64,000 bases of DNA from the NCBI RefSeq assembly GCF_904067045.1, contig NZ_CAJFDC010000010.1, positions 528,001-592,000 on the forward strand, written 5' to 3'. This DNA comes from Pseudomonas sp. FEN (lineage in GTDB: Bacteria > Pseudomonadota > Gammaproteobacteria > Pseudomonadales > Pseudomonadaceae). The notes under the pieces were generated by a model that saw only the letters and a list, made by a program, of their open reading frames with translations, did no database searches and was not told the origin of the DNA. The position numbers were made by a program, and so were the translations under genes. This document shows, in pieces, positions 1 through 8,244 of the stretch; the first letter of the stretch is position 1, and every line of letters starts with the position of its first letter.

Positions 1-258
1 TGCGTTGACGAAGGTACCCCGGCGCGGTTCGCTGACCAGCCAGCCCTTGGTCATGGCCTCCTCGTAGGCCAGGATCACGGTCTTGCGGTTGACGTCGAGC
101 AAGCGCGCCATTTCCCGCGTCCCGGGCAGCAGCGTTCCGGGCGTGAGGCGCCCGTCGACAATGGCGCTCACCAGGCCTTCGACGATCTTGCGATAAGACG
201 CTTGAGTCTCGCCTCCATCCAGTTTGAGCAGGGGTCGCCATTTGCGCATCTGGACCAT
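1..258 (-). CDS. MocR/GntR-family transcriptional regulator (N-terminal part only)
   Basis: The first 86 codons are visible; the gene runs off the left edge. The translation begins MVQMRKWRPLLKL and continues into a GntR-type winged helix-turn-helix: a helix around YRKIVEGLVSAIVDGRL, the LLPGTREMARLLDVNRKTV recognition region, and the wing ending GWLVSEPRRGTFV. That pattern (LxPGTRxMAxxLxVNRxTV) is characteristic of the MocR/PdxR subfamily, whose members carry a C-terminal aminotransferase-like domain. Here that domain lies outside the window, so the subfamily call is an inference. The gene is divergent from the reductase-M24 fusion gene with 77 bp between starts, so it probably controls that gene. 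The ATG at 258-256 is the start that gives the complete winged helix. Confidence 0.8.
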   Translation of the reverse strand, partial: MVQMRKWRPLLKLDGGETQASYRKIVEGLVSAIVDGRLTPGTLLPGTREMARLLDVNRKTVILAYEEAMTKGWLVSEPRRGTFVNA

Positions 259-292
259 CTGAAGTTTCCAAAACTGGAGGTTCTAATGGTCC
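250..292. promoter_or_regulatory. Candidate MocR operator region between divergent genes
   Basis: GGACCAT (252-258, overlapping the regulator's start codon) is matched by ATGGTCC at 286-292, a perfect 7-bp inverted repeat with a 27-bp spacer. CTGGACCAT (250-258) and CTGGAGGTT (274-282) also form an imperfect direct repeat about 24 bp apart. MocR regulators of the TauR type are known to bind CTGGAC-type direct repeats. The assignment is inferred from position and resemblance. Confidence 0.35.
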
Positions 293-335
293 TAGTCTAG
301 CGCAACAATGGGATCTCATTCACCCCGAGGTTTCT

Positions 336-2015
336 ATGAACAAATGCCATGTCATTGAGTTGTCGCCCTCGGGCAAAACCTTCGCGGCGGGGGACGAATT
401 GCTGCTCGACGCGATGCTCGCCAGCGGTCTGTCGGTGCCGTTCTCCTGCCGCCGAGGGGCGTGTGGCTCGTGCAAGGTCAAGGTCGTGGCGGGGCACTAC
501 CGTGACAAGCTGGTGGCTGCGGATGACCCGGCGCCGTGTTACCCGCTTGCCGCCGATGAAATGCTGTTGTGCCAGAGCCATGCCTGCGCCGATATGCGCC
601 TGGAAATCCCCGGCTGGTCGCTGGACACGCCGGCGCTGGAAATCACCGCCCGGGTCTTGAGCAAGCGCGCGCTGAGCGTCGATATCACCGAGCTGGTGCT
701 GATGCCGGAGACGCCGGAGCCCGTCGAGGTGCGGGCCGGCCAGTATTTCAAGTTTCGCCTCGACGATGGCGATAGCCGCTGTTTCTCGGTGGCCAATCTC
801 CCTGCACGGGAGAGCGGCCAACTGGTCTTTCATATTCGCCGGGTTCGTGGCGGGCTTTTTTCCGAGCAGAGGCTCGCGACGCTGGAGGTCGGCCACGCGC
901 TGACGCTGGAAGGTCCATTGGGTGCCTGCACCTGGCAGCACGATGAGGCTCGTCCCGTGGTGTTGTTCGCCACCGGGACCGGTTACGCCGGGGTCAAGCC
1001 GCTGCTGCTGACCGCGCTGGCCCGGAACGCCGAGGTGACGCTGTACTGGGGCGGCTCGCGGCCAGGGGATTTCTACGACCGTGACTTTCTGGACCGCGCC
1101 AGCGCCGAGCACCGCGGTTTTTCCTGGCACCCGGTGCTGTCTCCAGCGGCCCGGGTGCAGCAGGTTGCCTTTGACCAGGCGCGGCGCTGGATGCAGGCCC
1201 AGGTCTATGCCTGCGGCAACAACTCGATGATCGGCGCTGTTCGCGCACAATGCCTGGCGGCGGGCGTGCCAGCTCATCACTTTGTCGCCGAAGCCTTCGT
1301 CCCCAGCGGCAGGTCGATGTCCGCGTCTGCGCCCAAGCCGCTCGATCCGGTCTGGGAAAAAGTCGGCCCACGTTATTCCCTGGAGGGCATGTTGGCCGCC
1401 CGCGAACAATCGGTGCGTGCCCTGGCGGCGATCGCCAGTCAACTGCGGGTCGGCATGACCACCGCCGAAGCCCTCGATATGGCCAACCAGCAGTTGCAGG
1501 CCATGGGGGCATCTCACACTTGGCATCCGACCTATATCCGTTTTGGCGACGACACCGTGCGCACGCCTCGCCAGGGCATCGATCCGCTGCGCAAACTACG
1601 CGCGACCGATATCGCCGTGGTCGATCTCGGTCCGGTGTGGGACGGTTATGAAGGCGATTATGGCGACACCTTCGTGTTCGGTGAGCACCCGCTGCACCTG
1701 GCGTGCGTCAAGGCGTTGCATGAAGTGTTCGACGAAACCCGCGAGGCCTGGCGCCGCGGGCTGAGCGGTCGTGGCCTCTATGACTTCGCCGAACGCAGCG
1801 CCGCCTCGAAAGGCTGGAGGCTGGAACGCAACCTGGCCGGGCATCGCATCGCCGATTTCCCCCATGTCTTGTTCGGGCGGGAGAAGCTGGCTGAGCTGGA
1901 GATTGTCCCGAGCGAGATGGTCTGGGTCCTGGAAATCCAGTTATGCCATCCCACCGAAGCGGTCGGGGCGTTTTTCGAGGATATCCTGATCGGCGCGGCG
2001 GCCTCGGTCGGTTGA
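336..2015 (+). CDS. 2Fe-2S/FAD/NAD(P)H reductase fused to an M24 metallopeptidase-like domain
   Basis: This 559-residue protein joins two usually separate modules. Residues about 1-90 are a plant-type ferredoxin with cluster cysteines C38, C43, C46 and C79. Residues about 100-325 are a ferredoxin-NADP reductase-like unit with RCFSVAN (148-154, FAD-binding RxYSxxN type), GTGYAG (214-219, nucleotide-binding) and YACGNNSMI (291-299). Residues about 345-559 are a creatinase/aminopeptidase (M24) fold in which all five expected metal ligands are present: D430, D441, H503, E533 and E548. The first half resembles the reductases of phenol hydroxylase and Rieske oxygenase systems. The M24 half suggests hydrolysis of a C-N bond or a pseudoenzyme role. 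A GAGG site six bases upstream supports the ATG. Substrate and partner oxygenase are unknown. One continuous frame with good codon use argues against a sequencing join. Confidence 0.85.
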   Translation: MNKCHVIELSPSGKTFAAGDELLLDAMLASGLSVPFSCRRGACGSCKVKVVAGHYRDKLVAADDPAPCYPLAADEMLLCQSHACADMRLEIPGWSLDTPALEITARVLSKRALSVDITELVLMPETPEPVEVRAGQYFKFRLDDGDSRCFSVANLPARESGQLVFHIRRVRGGLFSEQRLATLEVGHALTLEGPLGACTWQHDEARPVVLFATGTGYAGVKPLLLTALARNAEVTLYWGGSRPGDFYDRDFLDRASAEHRGFSWHPVLSPAARVQQVAFDQARRWMQAQVYACGNNSMIGAVRAQCLAAGVPAHHFVAEAFVPSGRSMSASAPKPLDPVWEKVGPRYSLEGMLAAREQSVRALAAIASQLRVGMTTAEALDMANQQLQAMGASHTWHPTYIRFGDDTVRTPRQGIDPLRKLRATDIAVVDLGPVWDGYEGDYGDTFVFGEHPLHLACVKALHEVFDETREAWRRGLSGRGLYDFAERSAASKGWRLERNLAGHRIADFPHVLFGREKLAELEIVPSEMVWVLEIQLCHPTEAVGAFFEDILIGAAASVG

Positions 2016-2084
2016 TCGGTCTGTTGGCCGGACCATTCCTGCGGTTTGTCTTGGGGCGTCCTGTTCATGATTGCAGTCGTCGGG

Positions 2085-4451
2085 TCAAAAGGTCTGTCCC
2101 ATGGAGAACTGGAACACTTGTGTTTCGGCGTTCTTGGGCGTTTGAACCGGGAATGCCAGGTTGAAACTCAAGGGCCCCATCCCGCTGTACCACGTGACGC
2201 CGACCCCCAGTGAGCTGGCCAACTGGCCGAGATCCACGCCGCCGCAGCCCTGGGTGGTGCTCAGGTAGCATTTGTCCGAGTAGGCGCTGCCGACGTCCCA
2301 GAACACGGAGGTGCGCAGGGATTTGTTGTCTTTGACGAAGGGCATCGGGAACAGGTATTCCACGCCTCCGGTGATCAGGATGTTGCCACCCAGGGCATCA
2401 GTGGTCCGGTCGGAGTAGTACTGTTGGCCGGCACTGGCATAGTTGCCGGTGGCCGGGGTGCTGCGTGGGCCGAGGGTCCCGCTTTTGAAACCGCGCACCG
2501 AACCTTCACCGCCGGCCGTGTAGTTTTCATAGAAGGGCAGGCTGTCGGTCGAGCCGTAGCCGTTGCCATAACCGAGCTTGGTATGGAAACGCAGGGAGGT
2601 GCTGTTGCTGACCGGCAGGAAGGTTTGCCCGGTGTAGTCGATTTTGTAGAAGCTCAGGTCGCTGCCGGGCACTGTCACCATCAGGTTCAGGTTCTGCGAG
2701 TATCCGCGGGTTGCCAGCACGCCTTTGTTCAGCGTCGATTCCGACCAACCGAGATTGGCTTTGAAGTTGGTGAAATCCTTGCCTTCGCGTTGGAGAAAGT
2801 CGTAGATCTCATCGGCGCTGTAGACGCCCGGGTCGATCGTGTCGTGCTGCGCTGTCAGGCCAAAACTGAATCGTGAGGTTTCATTGATCGGGTAGCCGAG
2901 CGTGGCACCGGCGCCATAACTGTTAATGGAGTAGTAGGACACGCCGTCGCTGTAGTACTTGTTGTAATCGGTCGAACTGTAGAACGCGTTGTAGCCCAGG
3001 CTCACGCCGTCCGCGGTGAAGTAGGGATCGGTGAAACCTATGTTGTACTTGTTCTGATATTCCGAACGGGTCAAGCCCAGGCTGGCGGAATTACCCGTGC
3101 CCAGGAAGTTGTTCTGGGTGATCGAGCCGCCGAGGATCAGGCCGGAACTCTGGGAAAAACCGATGCTGGCGGTGATCGACCCCGAGGCCTGCTCTTCCAC
3201 CGCGTAGTTCACGTCCACCTGGTCGTCGACACCTGGGACGGCCGGGGTCTCAACGTTCACTTCCTTGTAGTAGCCCAGGCGCTCGAGACGGGTCTTGGAC
3301 TGGTCGATCAGGTAGGTGGAAGCCCAGCCGCCCTCCATCTGGCGCATTTCACGACGCAGCACTTCGTCGGCGGACTTGGTGTTGCCACGGAAGTTGATAC
3401 GGTTGACGTAGGCGCGCTTGCCCGGGTCGACCATGAAGGTGATATCGACGGTGTGATCGTCATCGTGCGGCGTCGGTACGCCGTTGACGTTGGCGAAGGT
3501 GTAGCCATCGTTACCCAGGCGGCGGGTGATCAGTTCCGAGGTGGTGGTCATCAGCTTGCGCGAGAACACCTGGCCCTTCTCCACCAGCAGCAGGGACTTG
3601 ACCTGGTCCTCGGGGATTTTCAGTTCACCGCTGAGCTTCACGTCACGGACCTTGTATTTCTGGCCTTCGTTGATGTTGACGGTGATATAGACGCTTTTCT
3701 TGTCCGGGGTGATCGACACCTGGGTCGAGGCGATATCCATGTTGATATAGCCACGGTCCAGGTAGTAGGAACGCAGGCGTTCCAGGTCACCGGAGAGCTT
3801 TTCGCGGGCGTACTTGTCATCGTTCTTGAAAAACGACAACCAGTTGCTGGTCTTGAGTTCGAACAGGCCGATCAGGTCTTCGTCCTTGAACACCGAGTTG
3901 CCCACCACGTTGATGTGCTGGATCGCGGCGACGCTGCCTTCGTCGATCTTGATCTTCAAGCCAACACGGTTACGTGGCTGGGGAATGACTTCGGTCGCGA
4001 TCTCGGCCGAATAGCGGCCTTGCGCCACATACTGACGCAGAAGCTCGTTACGCATGCCTTCAAGGGTCGCCCGCTGGAAAATTTCACCCTCGGCCAGGCC
4101 GGACTGTTTCAAGCCCTTGATCAGGTCGTCGGTGGCGATCGCCTTGTTGCCTTCGAACTCGATGCTGGAAACCGATGGGCGCTCAACCACATTGATGATC
4201 AAAATATCGCCGTCGCGGCTCAACTGGATGTCCTGGAAGAATCCGGTCTTGAACAGTGCGCGGGTGGACTCCACCAGCCTTCGATCATCGGCTTCGTCAC
4301 CCACGTTCAACGGTAATGCACCGAATACGCTGCCCGCGGAGATCCGCTGCAGGCCGTTGATACGAATATCCGAGATTTTGAAGCCTTCAGCGTGTGCAAG
4401 TGTGGCATTGAGCAGCAGCGCAACCGAGCAGAGCAGGCGCGAAAAATTCAT
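2085..4451 (-). CDS. bamA: BamA-family outer membrane protein assembly factor
   Basis: The 788-residue product has a cleavable signal peptide (MNFSRLLCSVALLLNATLAHA), a long series of POTRA-type repeats over about residues 22-420, and a C-terminal 16-strand beta-barrel domain with the conserved VRGF loop-6 motif near residues 652-655 and a terminal phenylalanine (FSMGQTF). BamA folds and inserts outer membrane proteins. In pseudomonads the housekeeping copy normally sits between rseP and skp/lpxD. None of those genes is here, so this is probably a second copy, which is an inference. It is divergent from a CpxR/CpxA-like system and could be an envelope-stress target. The ATG at 4451 is chosen over an in-frame TTG one codon upstream. 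TamA is less likely because TamA has three POTRA domains and is shorter. Confidence 0.9.
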   Translation of the reverse strand: MNFSRLLCSVALLLNATLAHAEGFKISDIRINGLQRISAGSVFGALPLNVGDEADDRRLVESTRALFKTGFFQDIQLSRDGDILIINVVERPSVSSIEFEGNKAIATDDLIKGLKQSGLAEGEIFQRATLEGMRNELLRQYVAQGRYSAEIATEVIPQPRNRVGLKIKIDEGSVAAIQHINVVGNSVFKDEDLIGLFELKTSNWLSFFKNDDKYAREKLSGDLERLRSYYLDRGYINMDIASTQVSITPDKKSVYITVNINEGQKYKVRDVKLSGELKIPEDQVKSLLLVEKGQVFSRKLMTTTSELITRRLGNDGYTFANVNGVPTPHDDDHTVDITFMVDPGKRAYVNRINFRGNTKSADEVLRREMRQMEGGWASTYLIDQSKTRLERLGYYKEVNVETPAVPGVDDQVDVNYAVEEQASGSITASIGFSQSSGLILGGSITQNNFLGTGNSASLGLTRSEYQNKYNIGFTDPYFTADGVSLGYNAFYSSTDYNKYYSDGVSYYSINSYGAGATLGYPINETSRFSFGLTAQHDTIDPGVYSADEIYDFLQREGKDFTNFKANLGWSESTLNKGVLATRGYSQNLNLMVTVPGSDLSFYKIDYTGQTFLPVSNSTSLRFHTKLGYGNGYGSTDSLPFYENYTAGGEGSVRGFKSGTLGPRSTPATGNYASAGQQYYSDRTTDALGGNILITGGVEYLFPMPFVKDNKSLRTSVFWDVGSAYSDKCYLSTTQGCGGVDLGQLASSLGVGVTWYSGMGPLSFNLAFPVQTPKNAETQVFQFSMGQTF

Positions 4452-4672
4452 CAAGATCTTTTCCAGAACACATCGACAAGCAAAGCAGGCACGCTTGGGT
4501 AACTCGTCGCAAACGGGTCACCACGGCGGCCAGACGGGTGGAGGCCAAGCATAAGAGCGCGGGGCGTTTGGTGCGGTTAACCCAGTGTCAAGTTAGGTAA
4601 AGGTTGGCCTGGCGCGATGACGCTGCGAGGCGCAAGGGCGATAATGCGTGGATACCCACTGATGAGCTCACC
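4452..4672. other. Divergent intergenic region between bamA paralogue and response regulator
   Basis: These 221 bp carry the promoters of both flanking genes. I see a GGTAAAGG stretch near 4595 that could be half of a Cpx-type GTAAA site, and a GGTTAACC palindrome near 4574. I see no convincing second GTAAA half-site, terminator or small ORF with a ribosome site. Confidence 0.3.
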
Positions 4673-5356
4673 ATGATCCGCGTATTGCTAGTCGACGATG
4701 ACCAGGAACTGACAGGAATGCTGAGCCAATACCTGGAGCGTGAAGGCTTTGAGGCGACTGCCGTGCACACCGGCGAGGAGGGTGAAATTCAAGCGCTTTC
4801 GGGGCACTACAGCATTGTGGTCCTGGATGTGATGCTGCCCCGACTGTCAGGAATAGAGGTGCTCAGGCGTATTCGGGTCAGTAGTCAGGTCCCGGTGGTG
4901 TTGCTCACCGCCCGTGGCGACAACATTGACAGGATCACCGGCTTGGAACTCGGGGCCGATGATTATGTGCCCAAGCCCAGTTCGCCGGGTGAGCTGGTGG
5001 CACGTTTGCGCGCGATCATGCGCAGGGTGCAGCCGGCGGAGCAGCCGACCACGGAAGTCATAAAGACCGGCCCCCTGGTGTTGTGGCCCGGCAAACGCCA
5101 AGCCATGTGGAAGGGTGGCGAGCTGGGGGTGACCAGTACCGAATTCAGCCTGCTCGAAGAGCTGGCCCGCTGTGCCGGGCAAGTGGTGAGTAAAAAGGAT
5201 TTGTCGCTCAATGCCTTGGGGTGTCCGTTGGCCCGCTATGACCGGCGCATCGACGTGCATATCAGCAGCATTCGGCAGAAGTTGGGTCCGCGCCCCGACA
5301 GCAAGGCCTGGATTCAGAGCGTGCGTGGTCTCGGCTATCTGTTGATCGCCGAATGA
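4673..5356 (+). CDS. OmpR/CpxR-family DNA-binding response regulator
   Basis: The 227-residue protein has a receiver domain (residues 1-115) with acidic pocket DDD at 8-10, phospho-acceptor D52 in LDVMLPRLSG, T79 and K101, followed by an OmpR-type winged helix (about 128-225) ending HISSIRQKLG and IQSVRGLGYLL. The lysine is followed by PSS rather than the common PF, a small departure. The ATG at 4673 starts the canonical MIRVLLVDDD; an upstream in-frame extension has no homology-like character. The stop overlaps the start of the sensor kinase gene (ATGA), so the two are co-translated. By architecture it is closest to CpxR/RstA regulators of envelope stress. The divergent bamA paralogue is a plausible target. 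Confidence 0.9.
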   Translation: MIRVLLVDDDQELTGMLSQYLEREGFEATAVHTGEEGEIQALSGHYSIVVLDVMLPRLSGIEVLRRIRVSSQVPVVLLTARGDNIDRITGLELGADDYVPKPSSPGELVARLRAIMRRVQPAEQPTTEVIKTGPLVLWPGKRQAMWKGGELGVTSTEFSLLEELARCAGQVVSKKDLSLNALGCPLARYDRRIDVHISSIRQKLGPRPDSKAWIQSVRGLGYLLIAE

Positions 5357-6612
5357 TGAAACTCAGTCGTCTGTTCTGGAAGCTGTTCCTGGCGTTCTGG
5401 CTGGCCACCAGTCTGACTTTCATTGTTGGGTTGGGCATTTTGTGGCTGAGCAGCTTCGGGCCCGGAGATCCTCATCTGGAGGCGATCCTGGCCAGCGAAG
5501 AACAGCTGCTGCGAGAGTTTGGTGTCGATTCGGGACGGCAGCTCCTGACGGTGTGGCAGCACCCCGATAATCAAACCATTGGCGTCTATGACAGTGCCGG
5601 CCAACTGCTGGCGGGGTCGCCGGTTGCGCAACCGGCCTATGAGCGATCGCTGACCAGCAAGGAGGGGATCACGCTGTCGCTCAGATCCTCGCATGCCCCT
5701 GGCATGGGAGGGGGGCGCGGGCCTGGGCGTTCTATTCCGCTGATCATCGGCACGGTGATGAGTGCGCTGTTCAGCGGCTACATGGCTTACTACCTGGCGT
5801 GGCCGTTGGCCTATCTGCGGCGGGCAATGAGCGACGTGGCGCAGGGGCGCTTCGAGACCCGGGTCAAGCCGATGATGGGGCGTCGCCGCGATGAAATCGT
5901 CGATCTGGCCGAGGACTGTGATCGTATGGCCAAGCAGTTGAAACTGCTGGTGGAAGCCCAACAGCATTTATTGCACGACATCTCTCACGAATTGCGCTCA
6001 CCGTTGACGCGCATGCAAGCGGCCATCGGGCTGTTGCAGCAGGATCCGGCACGCGAGGAAATGGTCGGGCGCATCGAGCGCGAATCGCTGCGCATGGATA
6101 CCCTGATCGAGGCGCTATTGACCCTGGCGCGGGTGCAAGGCCGGCCCGAGAGTATCGACCGCGAGCCTCTGGATATCATCGAGTTGCTGGCGGTGATTGT
6201 CGAGGACGCGCAATTCGAGGCGGGCATGAAAGGTTGCCAGGTCAGTCTGCAGGCTTGTCCTGCCTTTGTCAGTTGTGTCAGCGGCGAGCTGCTGTATCGG
6301 TGTTTCGAGAACGTCATTCGAAACGCGGTGCGCCATACGCGGCCGATGACGACTGTACGGGTAGTGGCCGAGGTCAATCTCGCGACAAACGGCTTGACAG
6401 TGCGGATCACCGATCAGGGGCCGGGTGTTGAAAATCAGCGGCTGCAGAGCATTTTCCATCCGTTCGAGCGCGGAGTGAGCGAAGCCGGTGTCGGTTTCGG
6501 GCTGGGCCTGACGATTGCCTTGAGGGCTGTGGAAATGCATGGCGGCACCATCGTGGCGTGCAACGAGGCGCCCGTCGGTTTGACGATGGAGATCAAACTG
6601 CCTCGCGCGTGA
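5353..6612 (+). CDS. CpxA-like sensor histidine kinase
   Basis: The 419-residue inner membrane kinase has a first transmembrane helix at about residues 11-33, a short periplasmic loop (about 35-128), a second helix at about 129-148, a HAMP linker (about 150-203) and the catalytic core. The phospho-acceptor is H212 in LLHDISHELRSPLTRMQ. The N box (FENVIRNAVRHT), G1 (TDQGPGV), F (FHPFERG) and G2 (GFGLGLTIA) boxes are all intact. The periplasmic loop is short for CpxA and ends in a Gly/His/Met-rich stretch (SSHAPGMGGGRGPGRS), which could bind metal; that is speculative. The gene starts four bases inside the stop of the regulator gene. Ligand unknown. Confidence 0.9.
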   Translation: MMKLSRLFWKLFLAFWLATSLTFIVGLGILWLSSFGPGDPHLEAILASEEQLLREFGVDSGRQLLTVWQHPDNQTIGVYDSAGQLLAGSPVAQPAYERSLTSKEGITLSLRSSHAPGMGGGRGPGRSIPLIIGTVMSALFSGYMAYYLAWPLAYLRRAMSDVAQGRFETRVKPMMGRRRDEIVDLAEDCDRMAKQLKLLVEAQQHLLHDISHELRSPLTRMQAAIGLLQQDPAREEMVGRIERESLRMDTLIEALLTLARVQGRPESIDREPLDIIELLAVIVEDAQFEAGMKGCQVSLQACPAFVSCVSGELLYRCFENVIRNAVRHTRPMTTVRVVAEVNLATNGLTVRITDQGPGVENQRLQSIFHPFERGVSEAGVGFGLGLTIALRAVEMHGGTIVACNEAPVGLTMEIKLPRA

Positions 6613-6730
6613 TCTTTACACGATATTACATTGGCTTGACGGCCCTGTACGCCTCACATCATTAGACTTTTCATTCAGGCTTGCTCAGCGTGGGCTGATG
6701 TTTTAGTGATGTCATTGAGTGGAGGTGGCG

Positions 6731-7183
6731 ATGTTTCAGGTGCATAAAAAAGGATTCGTCCCCGGCAAGAAAATGGTCGACGGGCTGATCCCCTATGATT
6801 TTTTTTGCGAGGACAATCCGGCCATCAATCTGTTCGTGTTTACCGGCTCCGCCGCACTCGGCGAAGTGGTCGAGGAGCAGACGCTGTGGGGCTTTACCCG
6901 GTTGGAGCGTTTTGAAGCGATGACCGGCGCGCTGATGGCTAACAAGAAGCACAAGAGTGGTTGGTTTCAGAGTGTCAGTGTGCTCACCGGACCGAATCAG
7001 AACGGTACTCAAAGCGTGAAATTTCAGCGGGTGCTGAAAATTATCAAGCATGCCAATGTAACGGGCCGTGCTGCCAGCAAGTTTGAGTACGAGATTCATA
7101 CCGATGAAGGCGACACCTACTTCACCCGGCAGACCGTCCCTTCAAACACTGCACAAACCGTTATCTACGCCGCGGATCAATAG
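6731..7183 (+). CDS. Conserved hypothetical protein, family not recognised
   Basis: The product is 150 residues, soluble, and has no signal peptide or membrane segment. I do not recognise a domain. The start is the ATG at 6731 preceded by GGAGGT at 6721-6726; an in-frame GTG at 6719 lies upstream of that ribosome site and is rejected. The 3' end overlaps the convergent AraC-family gene by 42 bp, so both mRNAs would be complementary there. Codon usage is less GC-biased than the neighbours (for example AAAAAA, TTTTTTT and AAAATT tracts). Confidence 0.6.
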   Translation: MFQVHKKGFVPGKKMVDGLIPYDFFCEDNPAINLFVFTGSAALGEVVEEQTLWGFTRLERFEAMTGALMANKKHKSGWFQSVSVLTGPNQNGTQSVKFQRVLKIIKHANVTGRAASKFEYEIHTDEGDTYFTRQTVPSNTAQTVIYAADQ

Positions 7184-8155
7184 CGTGTGTGCGGTATCAC
7201 GAAACAGCCGAGGCGACATGCCGAACACTGATTTGAAATGCCGGCTGAAGTGCGAACTGCTGCCATAACCCCAGGCATAGGCGATCTCGGTCAGCGAGCG
7301 ATGGGCATGTTCGCGGTTGCGCAGGTCTTCGGCGCAACGCGATAAACGCCGTTGCCAGATGTATTCGCTGATGCTGCAGCCCAGTTCATCCTGAAAGGCC
7401 CGATGCAAGCTGCGCACCGAGCACTGCTCGGCTTGGGCGATGCGTTCGATGCTCAGGTCGCGGTCGGCCAGGTGACGCTCGATATAGGCCTTGAGGCGGT
7501 TCTGCTTGAAGAAGCGGAAATCGTGTTCGAGTTGCTTTTCTTCCTGCTTGTTCTTCAGAACGTTATCCAGAAGCCCGACGATGCTGTCGCCGATCAGCCC
7601 GGCCGAGGTGTTGTTGAGCAATGGATATTGGTTATAAGCATCACTGACCAGATGCATCAGCATCCGGCCCAAGCCGTTGCGGCCGTTAAGATGAACGTCG
7701 CCCGCTCGAGCCAGCAGTTCGCTCGTCCCCTGGAACAGCAGGATGAAGTGCTCGCAGCCGTGAGTGCTGGTGACGTTGAAAGGTTGGCCACTGTCGACCA
7801 AGAGCATTTCGTCAGGCGCCAATGCGCTGCTCTGTCCACTTTGCTCGAAATGACTGACGCCAGCGATCTGCAGGATCAACATGCGTGGGGTGTCGAGGGC
7901 GTCGACCGCTTTGCTCAGATGGCGCGAGTATCGATGGGCGCTGGCGGTCATCCGACAGAAACGCAGCTGACCCAGGTCACCATACTCCAAGCGCCCCTGG
8001 AAGTTGCTGTCATGCAATGGGTCGATGAAGGTCGATTCCAGGCGCTTGATGTAGTCCGGTGTACGACCCAGGTGATCACTCATGAACTCTTTCCACTTCA
8101 TCAGTCGGTCGGAACGCACGACCTGATCGGTGGACACACAGGCTAAATGATTCAT
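7142..8155 (-). CDS. AraC-family transcriptional regulator (FeaR-like)
   Basis: The 337-residue regulator has an N-terminal AraC-binding-2/cupin-like sensing domain (about 40-210) and a C-terminal pair of helix-turn-helix motifs (about 230-325): LSIERIAQAEQCSVRSLHRAF and SLTEIAYAWGYGSSSHFSRHFKSVFGMSP. The layout matches FeaR, which activates an aromatic-aldehyde dehydrogenase gene, and here the adjacent upstream gene is an aldehyde dehydrogenase. It is the last gene of the FAH-to-AraC unit, 89 bp after the dehydrogenase stop, with AGAGGCG before the ATG. It probably senses an aromatic intermediate of the pathway. Confidence 0.85.
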   Translation of the reverse strand: MNHLACVSTDQVVRSDRLMKWKEFMSDHLGRTPDYIKRLESTFIDPLHDSNFQGRLEYGDLGQLRFCRMTASAHRYSRHLSKAVDALDTPRMLILQIAGVSHFEQSGQSSALAPDEMLLVDSGQPFNVTSTHGCEHFILLFQGTSELLARAGDVHLNGRNGLGRMLMHLVSDAYNQYPLLNNTSAGLIGDSIVGLLDNVLKNKQEEKQLEHDFRFFKQNRLKAYIERHLADRDLSIERIAQAEQCSVRSLHRAFQDELGCSISEYIWQRRLSRCAEDLRNREHAHRSLTEIAYAWGYGSSSHFSRHFKSVFGMSPRLFRDTAHTLLIRGVDNGLCSV

Positions 8156-8244
8156 TTATCGCCTCTTTTCTTATTGTTTTCTTGCTGATTGGGCAAAGGG
8201 GCCGACACTTGCCCAATCCTGTTTGAGTCAATGCTGGCCAATCA

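Noticed and set aside
297..1526. A 409-codon minus-strand frame opposite the reductase-M24 gene
   Set aside because: The plus-strand protein has complete cofactor and metal motifs; the antisense translation is arginine/glutamine-rich and unlike a protein family.
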